From Siphonodentalium dalli (taxonomy: Eukaryota; Mollusca; Scaphopoda; Gadilida; Siphonodentaliidae): a stretch of 64,000 nt of DNA. Position 1 is the stretch's first letter; each line of letters opens with the position of its first letter. The notes under the pieces were generated by a model that was given only the letters and a program-made list of their open reading frames with translations, was not told the DNA's origin and ran no database searches. The DNA lies in the NCBI GenBank assembly GCA_032622095.1, contig CP136064.1, forward strand, positions 214,718,205-214,782,204. Direction: 5' to 3'. Position numbers and translations under genes: made by a program. This document shows positions 53,379 through 64,000 of the stretch, in pieces.

Positions 53379-54834
53379 TATCTAAATATAACTAATCATT
53401 AAGCTGAGTTTGTAATTGCTATTTTAAAGAGATTGGATTCCACCTTGCAATGAGATATTGCACGCACAACCAATAATATAGTGCCCAGTCAGAGAAATGA
53501 CCAATATAATGAAGGGAATCCCATCAATACAGAAATGAATCTGAATCACAGTATCACCTACATAAATCTGATAAGATTATCCCTTTCTATACTAAACACT
53601 CATTGATAAGTAGTTATCCCTCAGGAAATGTTCAGATAATAAGTTCAATGACCATAGGTCATTTTTTAAACTTATTATCTGAACATTTCCCCCCAATAAA
53701 TAGGACTCCTTTAACACTTTTATTATCTGTCATCTGCTTATTTTTCTTGAACACCCTTCCAGTTTAATAATAGTCCTTTCTAATGTATGCTTTTTAGCAC
53801 AACTTGACGAAGTCATGTTTGAGCTATTGCCATGGGTTGGCATCCATTTGTCTGTCGAGCCGTCAGTCCGTGCATCCGTCCATCAACAATTTCCTTTGCC
53901 ACAACCTACTGGCCACATTCCTCATCCGATCATCACCAAACATTGCCACCACCAGCCATCTTGGATTTCAACTTTGAAATTAATCCATCGGCATACCCTG
54001 TAGCCCACATTTTTTTGGAGCAATGTTTTCAAAATTTACAGGCATGTTCAGGATCACCTCTAGATGGGAGCTATCGAATTTAAACGATTTTCGATGAAAC
54101 AAATTGGCTGCCTGCAGCCATCTTGAATTTTACTCTTTGTATGACTAAATCCTTTGGCACACCCTATAGAACACATTCTCATCCGATCATCACCAAATTT
54201 TATATGGATCTTCTTGGTGACTTCTTGATGGGAGCCATTGATTTTTTTGGAAATTTGTTGAAAAACATGGCCATCAACAGCACACCCTTATTTATTGGTG
54301 AAATGTTTGAAATGAAAACAATTTCATCCACACAATACAAGCCATTCTACTGTAACTTTTTGACTGTCCTTTATCATTCCATTCATTGCTTACCAAAAAT
54401 TAACTCCTCCCCAAGGTGAGCTACAGTGTCATTGACACTTTCATTTACCTAATTGGAGAATCCATTTAGTATAGAAAGGGTTAACGTCGGTTTTTAAAGA
54501 GACTGACCAAAACCCTGACCAAAACAACATTTACTTCAAATTAATTGAAGATATTGATATCATTTGAAAACTGTTGAGAAATGGCATTGAATTGCTTTAA
54601 ATTTGAGGATGGAAGTCCTTGAAAAACCTTGAATATTGTAACAACTTGGCCTTAGAATGCCCCTAATTTTCATTAGTTTTTACCTAAAAGAATCCTGTTA
54701 AGAATTATGTTGACTTATGTTAATTGCCAACAGTCATAGAAGGGGAGCTCAATTCTAGAGCAAACATATATTGAAGGCCAAACAAAATTAATATTCTGTT
54801 TCTCCGACACCATCCCTCATAAAAATATGGCCTG

Positions 54835-55095
54835 CTGCAAGCCTTGAAATAGTGTGTCTGTCATTTGCAGAATGAGGTTCCCAGAGGACGAATTTAGTGA
54901 TGCTACCCAGCATAGCGGGCTAGCATCACCAAATTCACCCTCTGGGAACCTCATTCTGCTGAGGTGTAAGCAGAATGAGGTCCCCAGAGGGTGAATTTGG
55001 TGATGCTAACCTGCTGTGCAGGGTAGCATCACTAAATTCACCCTCTGGGGACCTCATTCTGCAAATGACAGACACACTATTCAAGGCTTGGCCTG
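54835..55095. repeat. Double foldback of the GAATGAGGTCCCCAGAG family
   Basis: Two adjacent hairpins, each with arms like AGAATGAGGTCCCCAGAGGG and TTCACCCTCTGGGGACCTCA, flanked by inverted TGTGTCTGTCATTTGCAGAA. Related copies: 44372-44515, 62580-62665 and 63030-63145. Confidence 0.88.
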
Positions 55096-55566
55096 CTGGA
55101 TGCTTTTTATGGCCCACTGACAATAAAAAGTATAAATCATCCAGCCACTCGTCTTCACATCGTGATGTCTACAATCTCTTTCCGTTACTGACCATAAATT
55201 TTTCTAGACTTGTATCAACCTATATTTGATATTCCCTTTGTTTTTTCTGATAATATTAACAGATCGTTGCATTAACACTAGTTATAATCATGAATAATTT
55301 TTCACACACAATGTTTTTGGATAATTTGTGAGAAAAAATTCAAACACCTGCCTGCTGGGAAAATGTTTGTGCAAAAATAAATATAAAAACCTGCCTGTCT
55401 ACCACCCCATTTTGAAAAAAAAAGGTTTCCGAGAACAGATAATGAACTTTGTGTGGGCTAAATAGGCTAAATAGGCCTGTTTTTATGATGCTGAAGGCTG
55501 AAGCTTCACAGGTTATGTTACTGTTATGTTTCTGCACTCATGTGATGATGCACCTTTCCATTGTAG

Positions 55567-55689
55567 CGTGATGTACTACAACTATGCAGGTGGCGTCATT
55601 GCAATTAATAGTGAAAACATCAAAAGAATCAACGGCTTTCCCAACTCTTACTGGGGCTGGGGCAACGAGGATGATGACCTATCAGCCAG
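55567..55689 (+). CDS. B4GALT: B4GALT exon 4 (acceptor-site signature)
   Basis: Acceptor CATTGTAG, donor CAG|GTCAGG. Encodes YAGGVIAINSENIKRINGFP and then YWGWGNEDDDLSAR. The WGWGxEDDD block is the hallmark of the family, lining the acceptor sugar site and supplying the catalytic acid residues. Confidence 0.95.
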
Positions 55690-57094
55690 GTCAGGAACAC
55701 AATATTTCTTATTTAATAAATGAAGTTGCTGTTCAAAAGTTTTCAGCCTTAGACCTTCTTTAGTTGATATTATTCAGACATAAAATAAAATGATGGCTAT
55801 CATTTAAACATACATATACAAATTTGTTTATCTGAATGCTATCAAGTTATTTTATGTCTGAAAAATATCAACTGCAAAAGGCCTAAGGCCGATAACTTTT
55901 GAAGAGCGACTTCATTTATTTACCAACCTACATTTATTTACCAACCTAGTGGGTCCCTCATCAAATTTATGCATTTCTTATGTAAAATGTCTAGATCATT
56001 AATTGGATATTTTGCTCACCTGTCAAAAATCCAAAGCTTCCTAAAGTCAATATCCAGCATAAAAACATTCTGTTAACCCTTTCATGGATGGGAGCTGTGC
56101 TGGTGCAGCATTAAAGATCCTGCGCCAGTGCATTCTCTTATATATGCGAGTCTCATATGGAGTCTGGCATATATAAGAGAATACACTGGCTTAGAAGGTC
56201 AATGTAAATAGTTAGGCCAATACATTCTGTTATATACGGGAGACTCGCATATATAAGAGAATGCAATGGCAGAGTTTTCGCAAAATTTCAGGAAGCTGTT
56301 CATGGAAGGGTTAATGGGCTCATGGGTATGATCTAATTATTTTCTGGCATAGTAAACATACACATGGTAGTTTTATTGTGTTAAATTGGACGGCCATCTT
56401 CAACTATTACTTCAATAGCTGATAAAAATTTTATTGCTTGTTTTACAAACCTGCCACCAACTTTTTTTATTGGAAACACAACAAATTTGTCAAAAATGCA
56501 ATTTTATGTTTGGATTTCTCTGATTTGTTATTGTCTGAATTCCATGTCATAAATTTATTTAACATTATCACATTGCAAAACGCACTGTGAAAACACCTAT
56601 CTATCAACTAACCTTTTGCAGACATCTGTTCGGGCAGTAATAGCCACAGGCAACTGATATTAGACCTAGAGCTAGTCTACGTAGAGGTGGAATGCTTCGT
56701 TGGCGTGTTCCCTCAAAATAAATAATAATAAATAATATAAATACATGTGTGCTTGATTTTCAAAATGTTTTGGCTTGAGAAATCAGAAATTAGAATCTTT
56801 CATTGTATGGCTTTATGTGTCTTTATTTCAGTGAAAGTCTCTCTTTTTAAACACAAACAGAATTCGTGTGGCACCATATGTTTCTTGGGGGTACTATTAA
56901 GACTAACTTGTCATCAAAACAATTTTCATAAAAGAATATGGTTGTTGTTGAAAGTATTTTTCTGGGAAGAGAGATGATGCATTTGAGAAAGCAACAACTA
57001 TGCATAACTTCACAGCTATAAGTCATTAAATGAATTTATTAAATGTGAAATTAATAATTTCCATATCACAATCTTATCATTTCCTGATTTTCAG
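55690..57094 (+). other. B4GALT intron 4
   Basis: 1.4 kb. Holds an inverted repeat near 55765-55905 (TTATTCAGACATAAAATAA and its inverse) and a TTAA-flanked MITE at 56073-56314. Confidence 0.7.
56073..56314. mobile_element. TTAA-flanked (piggyBac-type) MITE, second copy
   Basis: TTAACCCTTTCATGGATGGG at left and CATGGAAGGGTTAA at right; same internal hairpins as 45071-45307. A third copy begins at about 63977, cut by the window end. Confidence 0.78.
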
Positions 57095-57190
57095 ATTACA
57101 GGAAGTTGGGATGCTGTTGACAAGGCCTCCAGAATACATTGGCAGATTTACGATGGTCAGGCATCCCAAATCATCACGCAGTAATTCAGG
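57095..57190 (+). CDS. B4GALT: B4GALT exon 5
   Basis: Acceptor TTTTCAG, donor CAGG|GTGAGT. Phase 2 in and out. Encodes RLQEVGMLLTRPPEYIGRF and then TMVRHPKSSRSNSG; the His in the VRHPK context is a known metal ligand position in this family. Confidence 0.92.
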
Positions 57191-57480
57191 GTGAGTAATG
57201 GCGGTTTCATATAGAGCTTATCCAATTACTTGCTCTAAACACTATGTTATTATCCCAGTCATTTGTACAAACCAATCAATGAACTGGCTGCAGCCATTTG
57301 TAAGATGCTGCTCAAGTTTGATTATAACTTGCTCTGACACAGCTGAATGGTTATCATTTACTCTTGAATGGTGGGAAGCCGTCATAGTAAGACTGACCTT
57401 GCTCAAGGGTCACAACTTAGAATGAAATTACCACTCCGCTTATCTTGAAACCTAGTCACTGTTATTAAACTTGACAGAAC

Positions 57481-57560
57481 GCTCGCGAACTTCGAACTCT
57501 GATTCCTTTGTTGACAGCGACTACAAGTTGAATGCTCTAACCGATAACCTACTGAGCTCC
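57481..57560 (-). other. tRNA-like sequence, probably SINE or pseudo-tRNA
   Basis: The minus strand reads GAGCTCAGTAGGTTATCGGTTAGAGCATT, like a tRNA D-arm and A box, then AGAGTTCGAAGTTC, like a degraded B box. The acceptor stem does not pair convincingly, so it is not called a tRNA gene. Confidence 0.35.
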
Positions 57561-58397
57561 ATTAATTCAGCCTGAATTATTCATGTTGTGATATTTATTT
57601 GTCATTTTTGGGATAGTACGAGACATGTTATGTATGACCTGATCATTCTGATGATTAACCCTTTCCTTACTGAATGAATTCTGCCATTCAGTTATTAAAG
57701 TATACTGTCAATTCAAATTAATCGAATAGCGGTTAATCGAATAATTCGTTTAGTAAAATAATATTTCGGATTCCAACCATTTTAATAGTACATTTGTATT
57801 TTTTAATTACTTATTCGAATAGACTCCCAAGCGGACTATCGCTTAATCGAATAGAATATTCGTAAAAATGTGCTCTGAAAGTCGGTATTTTCGTGCATTC
57901 TAGAACTTAGTTGAAGGTATTTCATCCAAAATATTATAGTTTATGTCAAGAAACCGCAGACAATCGTATTAGATTGAAAATGGGTGACATAAAACGTTTC
58001 AAAAGCGAGTGCTTTACGATCATATTTTATAGTTTATGACATAAATTCTTGGACATATCAATGAAATATTATTGACAAACACTATAGAAGAAGAAAATAA
58101 TAACTTGTATTTTTTATTTAATTGTCCACACAAAGCAATGTTATTCACAGATAAATTGAAGCGCGTGCATTTATTATGAAAACAAGCCGTCAAACAGACA
58201 CCTGCTTATCACGTGACCATGCATAAAGAATTAGGCTTGTGTTCGTTTCGCACTTAGCACAAAGGATTGTCCCATTAATGATGACAGAGTGTTTGTTTAA
58301 GTATTGAGTCATGGTCACAAGTCATAAGGGTCACATGTCAGGAAACAATGAGTACACCCGCTAACAAAGGGCGAATTAATGTGTCACTTGTAAAAAC

Positions 58398-58601
58398 AAA
58401 ACCGTCCCCGACAGCATCTCAACCGAAGCCCTCGTAGAGTTCATCACCACCGACGAAGAAGTTGCCGACGAAGTGAAACCAAACACCGACGACAAGGACA
58501 ACTCCGACGACGACGATGAATACAAGGTCCCCATCATGCCAATGCATGGACTGGGCAGCCTTCTACAAAATCCAGAACCTGTTCCAATCTCTGATTTCTA
58601 A
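58398..58601 (+). pseudogene. Transposase C-terminal remnant, pogo/Tigger-like
   Basis: A 67-codon open stretch ends in TAA: ISTEALVEFITTDEEVADEV, a run of Asp residues, then PMHGLGSLLQNPEPVPISDF. A hydrophobic motif followed by an acidic linker is common at the C terminus of pogo/Tigger transposases. The TCGAATA-rich DNA upstream (57720-57880) may be its terminal repeat. Assignment is tentative. Confidence 0.4.
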
Positions 58602-58754
58602 ACGCTGGCGCCAATGTAAAATCACCGAATTTGCATCGTGGATTCCATGAACACTTTAGGCCTATCTATGCTTTTATTACTGTTTATATTGTCACTGTTA
58701 TTTAATATTTATCCGTTATATGTTTTAAAATAAATCATGTTCTATAAAATGTCT

Positions 58755-58895
58755 TCCTCAATCACTCGATCAAAGGTGAATAACTCTAACCAGTCCTTCA
58801 ATGTAAACATTAAACATGTGCTTCTATCGATCAAAGGTGAATAACTCTAACCAGTCCTTCAATATAAACATTAAACACGTGCTTTATCGATCGAT
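58755..58895. repeat. Tandem duplication, about 65-bp unit
   Basis: CGATCAAAGGTGAATAACTC...AAACATTAAACA occurs twice in a row. Confidence 0.9.
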
Positions 58896-59022
58896 GTTTT
58901 TACAATTTTCCCTCGGTAAAAAGTAACAACAAACACACAATCTGACGTGGTACATCGTCAACTCGAAATTACGTTTTGGTGCATCGTCAACTCGAAATTA
59001 CAACGTTTTGGTGCAAAATTGC

Positions 59023-59100
59023 GGGTGTAAGATGGATAACTCTAAAATCAAGTGGTTATTATTGTTAATGACTAACAACTTGATTTTAGAGTTATCCATC
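59023..59100. repeat. Palindrome with 38-bp arms
   Basis: AAATTGCGGGTGTAAGATGG...AATCAAGT and its exact inverse, separated by a short spacer. The sequence that follows (59150-59305) is shared with 41980-42185, so this is part of a dispersed foldback element. Confidence 0.9.
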
Positions 59101-59712
59101 TTACACCCGCAATTTGTCTGTTTGAGCACGAGGCAGACTAAATTACTGGCCCAAATCTCGAGAAATTAACGAACTTCAAAAATCGATATCTGATCACTCT
59201 GAGCTTTGATGTGTGGTTTCCTCGACTCGAATCAAATATTTTTTACCCCCGAAGCCAAAGAAATAGTAATTTAGGGGTGCTTAATCGGATTGAGTACCTT
59301 TAACCATTCCTTGACTGGAGATTTCTGAAAACCCTGTTCCACTGCAGTCACTTATATTATCGAGTCTCCCATATCATGCACTGACATGCCGGCTTCCCCA
59401 AATTAAATAACATCACCATTCGTTAATCACTTCCATTAATCACTTTTATCTTGAGGCTACAAATAGTGAGTTTTGATTGTGCTACTGAAAAGGAATCCAT
59501 CGGTTCGAAAAATAGAGAGTCTACAACAAATAATCAGAGCAACTATTTATATGTGGCTCTGTAGTTAACTTTGACTTGTGGTCATCAAAACAAGATTCAT
59601 AAAAGAACTATGGTTGTTGTGGGAAATATTTTTCTATGGTTGTTGTGGAAAGTACAAGTTTATTTACTATAAATGTATCTGTATAATGATAACTATTTTC
59701 ATGATTTTCTAG

Positions 59713-59947
59713 GAATGAAATGTTCCTGGGTTGGAGAGGTAGATGGCTAACTGATGGCTTGAATGACAAAAAAGGTCTTAATTATACTGTGATAGCCAAG
59801 GAGGAGAACCAGCTTTATACTAACATCACAGTCGACATTGGCAAAGCACCGAAACAATGGATGCAGCAAGATACAAAACATGCGACAAAAGAAAGCCTCT
59901 TCTGGTGTGTTCTATTTATACTCTCTTTTGAAAGGTTGTATTACTAG
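59713..59947 (+). CDS. B4GALT: B4GALT exon 6 (C-terminal end)
   Basis: Acceptor TTTTCTAG. Encodes NEMFLGWRGRWLTDGLND, then LNYTVIAKEENQLYTNITVDI, the standard final strands. About 35 further residues follow to the TAG at 59945-59947, ending in a hydrophobic stretch (LFWCVLFILSF). This tail is longer than usual; either the enzyme has an odd C terminus or the last part is intron read-through and a further exon is missing. Confidence 0.88.
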
Positions 59948-62900
59948 TATGTAATCAGTCTGTCATTTGAACATATTTGGTTTCTGACTGATAACTCTAT
60001 TCTGGATTATTTTATCTGAACCAAAGTTGTTATGTGTCTTTCCCATACAGGCCAAGGTCGAATATGGGATCTGTCCAATTATTTTTACATGAATTATGCC
60101 CCTTTTTCATTTTAGAATTTGTACTGTCCATTAACGTTATTGGTTTCTGACCGATAACTCCAGTTTGTATTATTTGATCGGAACCAAAGTTGGTATGTGT
60201 ATTTCCCAGCAAAAAATACAGGCCATGTTCAAATATGGGTTCGGTCCAATTTTTTTTTACATGAGTTATGGCACTTTTTCTACTTAGAATTTGACCGCCA
60301 TTAACATTTCTGTTTTCTGAACGATTACTCCAGTTTGGATAATTTTACTTTACTCTTTGCATCACTAAATAATTTGCCACACCATACAGACCATATCACT
60401 CATCCGATCATTACCAAACTGTATATGGATCTTCGGGGTGACCTCTAGATGGGAGCCGTCAATTTCTTTTCCAAAATTCATTAAAAACATGGCTGCTGGC
60501 AGCCATTTTGGATTTTATGCTTTGCAAGACTTGGGTGCACCCTACAGACCACATCCATCATCCGATTATCACCAAACTTCAAACGGATCTTTTGGGTGAC
60601 CACCTGATGGAAGCCATCAAAATTTTCCAAACTTCATTGAAAAACATGGCCACCAGTGGACATCTTGGATTTTACTCTACTCATTGTATGACTAAATCCT
60701 TCAGCGCACCCTAGAGGCGAACTCCCTCATCTGATTATCACCAAACTTCATATGGATCTTCCTGGTGACCTCTAGATGGGAGACATCACAGATTTGACTT
60801 TTTCTGTTAGTATTACTTCATCCTTTTGCACTCCCTCAGCCAAACTTTTTTTATCCAATTAATCCCGAACAGTTTATGCATCTTCAGGATAACCTCCAGT
60901 TACTTAAGCATATAAACTGTCTGAGTTCCCTATAGCTCTATGGACTAATATATGGCATGATTCCATTCCAAGTTGAGCTACAGTGTCATTGACACTTTCA
61001 TTTGTTTCATTTTTGGAGGATGCAACTCTTTGGAAGCCCGCCGATGATAAGGAGGAGTATTATGGAGTATTTGCTGTCATTATATTTGAATATTTCAAAG
61101 TCATGAGAAAATGAATAGCCGTATATTATAACTTTCAGGGCGATTTGTTGCCAGATACGGTCTCATGTGAGGCGAAATGAGATTAATATCGGGGTCGGCT
61201 AGCATCTTGCCTGATATTAATCTCGCTGAGCCTCACATGTCACTGTAGCCAGCAACTAAGAGTCAGTGAGAACTTGAATTACTGGTACAAGTTCATTAGA
61301 GTCTAGTAAGTTAAATGTGTCGAGTCAGTTTCGACTATCACTGTGACTACATCCCCCGTATGGCTGTTACGTTGGACATAAACACTACGCTTTGATTGGT
61401 GACATCACATCTGATATCAGCCGAGTTTGGTGGGTTATCAGCCAAGATTGAAGTGATATCAGCCGAGGTCGATAATAGGTCACTCACGCCAAGAATGTGA
61501 TATCTGTGGCAAAAAAAAGGGTTTTTATTCTCAGGCATAGCCGCATCGAAATTGACCATTTTATTCCGGTTTTGGATTCTCACGTAGTTGTAAACCGGTC
61601 ACACGGAAATTAGTTTTGTTTCAAATATTAAATAGGAGCTAAATACAAAGGTGTATGTGCGGGTATTGAACAAAAGACCATAGGCAACGATAACTATCAG
61701 GTATATTGTCACCGCAGGCTTCCAAACCCCCAAGTTTAGTGGTCATTTCGATCTGCGTTCAGATATAAAAAATTAATTTGGGAACGCAAACCGGAACGCA
61801 ATAAAAACTCAGTTTGACAAACGGTGTATATTGGTAATGTTTTTTGAAGTTTTATTGTTTATCATCCATTGTGGTACATATGCAGTCTCTAATTAGACAG
61901 CGGAATAAATGAATCAAGACTTTCTATGATAGTTTGGAAGATCACTTTATCTGTATTTACGTTCCGTATTTTTAAATGAATCGGATATGTAGTTCTGTGT
62001 GCCAATATTAAAATCATATCAATATGTATATCATGTATGGGTAGTACAATGTCATAATTTGTCATTCTTTATATAGGTTTATTTAGTTTATATCCATTAC
62101 AAAGTTCTCCCTACATTTTCTGGACCTGGGAAAGTATAATAGCCCATACTTACTATGGGCAGAAAAAATAATAAAAAATATAACCAGCGCGCCCGCATTG
62201 ATTTTTTTTTTAAATTGCCTGAGAAACAACTATCTTTTTTTGTTTGGCCTAATTAATAACTTTTATTATTGCAGGTTCCTAAAGTTTTACTATCCTTGAT
62301 GCCTGAGAGATGCATATTCAATTCAAATTTATAAAAGTATACGCTACATCAGAAGAAGACATACTACATCAGAAGAAGACATTCTAAGTTTGAGGAAGAC
62401 ATACTACATTGGAATAAGATTACTAAGAGGTCTTATACAGGCGAGGACATACTAAGTCACAGTAAATCATTCATCATTGTAGGAAGACATACTATAATAT
62501 ATATACATGGGTTATTACCACCATGTTAGTTTCCAAGATCAGTATTCAGTTCGAGCTACCTCTACTGGGAAAGCATGCAATTAGTGTGTCTGGCATTTGC
62601 AGAATGAGGGTGAATTTAGTGATGCAGCAAAAAATTCACCCATCTGGGGACCTCATTCTACTTAGGCCTAATCTTCTGGGAAGTATCTATAGTCTCAAAT
62701 TAACATTGCTTTTAGTTACTTTTTATACGACCTTTTGGCCATTTTTCGACTTAGAACGTTTCACATTGAAATTAGGGGTAAATCAGATATTCTGATAAGC
62801 TAAAATAATTATTTTATTTTGCAGTAGTACAATTCGAAATGGCTAAAGGGCGTATTTTGCCATGCCCTAGCAATGATCTTGTTCCCTTCTGGGAAGTTTC

Positions 62901-63611
62901 AATATCCCCTAATTTGCAGAAGATAAAAAAATCTTAAAATGCATAAATTAGGTGACTAATGGGAAACATCACCAACTTCAACTGGGGAAATTCAATCTGA
63001 TCCTAGGTCAATCATAGCAGTTTGAGGCCTAAGCAGAATGAGGTTCCCAGAGGGTGAATTTGGTATGCTGGCCCATTGTGTGGGATAGCATCAATAAATT
63101 AACCCTTTCGGGACCTCATTCTGCAAATGAAAGACACTATTTTCTGGCTTGCTTCTGGGCTGCAAAGGTAGCGAGACTTGATTACAAATCTCAGGAACCT
63201 ATTGGATGCGATAACCAATTTATCTTACAATTCACTCAGCAGAATATTGAATAAACAGTACTTTGGTGTGGGAAATATTTTGTTTCATCACTTCGCGTAT
63301 GAAATGTCACACCACATAAATGATGTTGTTATGCGTCACTGCTAAATATTACACCATCAACGATTCAGAATGTCCAAATCGGTCCATTTGTGTATGCATG
63401 CTGAATCAAAACATTGCTGTTTTTGTAGAATGCAACCAAATGTTTTTCGCCATTACAACCAGAAATATATCAAATGGTTTCAAATAACATATATGTATGG
63501 ATCAGATGCTGTAAAAATAAAGAACATAATTTATGCTTATTGCCGTGTAAATCAATCTTCTTTAGAAATGAAGCGAGTTTCCATCTAGGATATGGAATTG
63601 GAAACCTCCTA
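59948..63611. other. DNA downstream of B4GALT: repeats, no gene seen
   Basis: Bases 60030-60800 carry two sets of degenerate repeats (TTCTGACCGATAACTCCAGTTTG, and CCGAT(C/T)ATCACCAAACTTCA with GGATCTT). A foldback lies at 61145-61260 (GATTAATATC...GATATTAATC). A GAAGACATACTACAT minisatellite lies at 62345-62420. Two GAATGAGG foldback copies lie at 62580-63145. Confidence 0.6.
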
Positions 63612-63824
63612 CAGTAATGCCCTAAATAATCGACTCCTTAACCACAGCAGAATTATGGGTAACTTTTCAGGATTTAGTCGGAAATATGGCTTGATGCCAT
63701 TCATTGGAAAGCTCTCAGTGAGAGCTTTCCGATGAATGGCATCAAGCTATATTTCCGACTAAATCCTGAAAAGTTACCCATAATTCTGCTGCGGTTAAGG
63801 AATCAATTATTTAGGGCATTACTG
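63612..63824. mobile_element. TA-target foldback MITE, copy 9
   Basis: Full 213-bp palindrome with TA on both sides, downstream of the galactosyltransferase gene. Confidence 0.93.
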
Positions 63825-64000
63825 TAGTTGTTGTTGGATGTTTTGAGGATAAAGAAGCTAATTGTAAGATAAAAAAGATATATATTACTAGTACAAGGCA
63901 GAGTATTTTGAATCTCAGAAATATCAGTATAAATGAAATGTGCACCAGACCCGAGTTGAACAAAACTTTTATTTTTTAACCCTTCCATGAATGAAGCTTC

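Larger units (their letters stand above)
51907..55566 (+). other. B4GALT intron 3
   Basis: 3.7 kb. Contains a 138-bp-spaced tandem duplication (52652-52747 and 52790-52884, both with GGGCTGCTGTCTTAGCATTT), MITE copy 8, a dispersed repeat at 53820-54300, and a double foldback at 54835-55095. Confidence 0.7.
57191..59712 (+). other. B4GALT intron 5
   Basis: 2.5 kb with TCGAATA-rich repeat DNA (57720-57880), a transposase remnant (58398-58601), a tandem duplication at 58755-58895 and a palindrome at 59023-59100. Confidence 0.7.

Noticed and set aside
57481-57560. Functional tRNA gene
   Set aside because: A and B box-like segments are present, but stems do not pair and spacing is off.
1-64000. 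CRISPR array
   Set aside because: No regularly spaced identical short repeats with unique spacers; the tandem repeats found are satellites.

Overview
The window is eukaryotic and probably molluscan. The evidence is an intron-rich beta-1,4-galactosyltransferase gene, dense foldback and MITE repeats, microsatellites, and dispersed repeats of a style I associate with molluscs. The species cannot be named from sequence alone.

Bases 1926-19214 are one complete Maverick/Polinton (adintovirus-like) endogenous DNA virus of 17,289 bp. It has a perfect 6-bp target duplication (ATTGCC), near-identical TIRs of about 437 bp, and an unbroken gene set. On the minus strand, from low to high coordinates, lie: adenain-type protease, a Cys/His protein, double-jelly-roll major capsid, a basic membrane-active-like protein, penton-like minor capsid, a one-pass membrane peptide, integrase with chromodomain, a conserved unknown, two small GG-motif proteins, packaging ATPase, an unknown with an F-box-like stretch, and protein-primed PolB. 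A plus-strand zinc-knuckle gene diverges from PolB.

The right 3.7 kb of the element (15.5-18.8 kb) is unusual. Two divergent gene pairs each surround a copy of the same 555-bp symmetrical bidirectional promoter. All four genes end in a stem-loop identical in form to the animal replication-dependent histone mRNA 3' end (GGCCCTTTTCAGGGCC, then ACCCA/ACCA-like bases). The chassis is duplicated but the four proteins are unrelated; one looks like an OTU-fold protein whose catalytic Cys is Ser. PolB and the zinc-knuckle gene share a 410-bp palindrome, so both proteins begin with the same 32 residues. I read this as a virus that may tie accessory-gene expression to S phase and keep cargo in exchangeable cassettes.

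Bases 19221-44000 are host DNA dominated by repeats: a nested 390-bp satellite (20439-22050), a 5'-truncated LINE (22431-23275), broken gag (23640-24342), AGTCTTC arrays, a hAT element with its TSD (37040-37829), a MULE-like transposase remnant with intact splicing (38221-38754), and three tandem copies of a TA-target foldback MITE.

Bases 44096-59947 hold a six-exon beta-1,4-galactosyltransferase gene on the plus strand. All splice phases agree and give a 354-residue type II membrane enzyme. Its introns carry foldback MITEs, one of them split by a 1,649-bp hAT remnant with an 8-bp TSD. From 59948 to the end there are only repeats.
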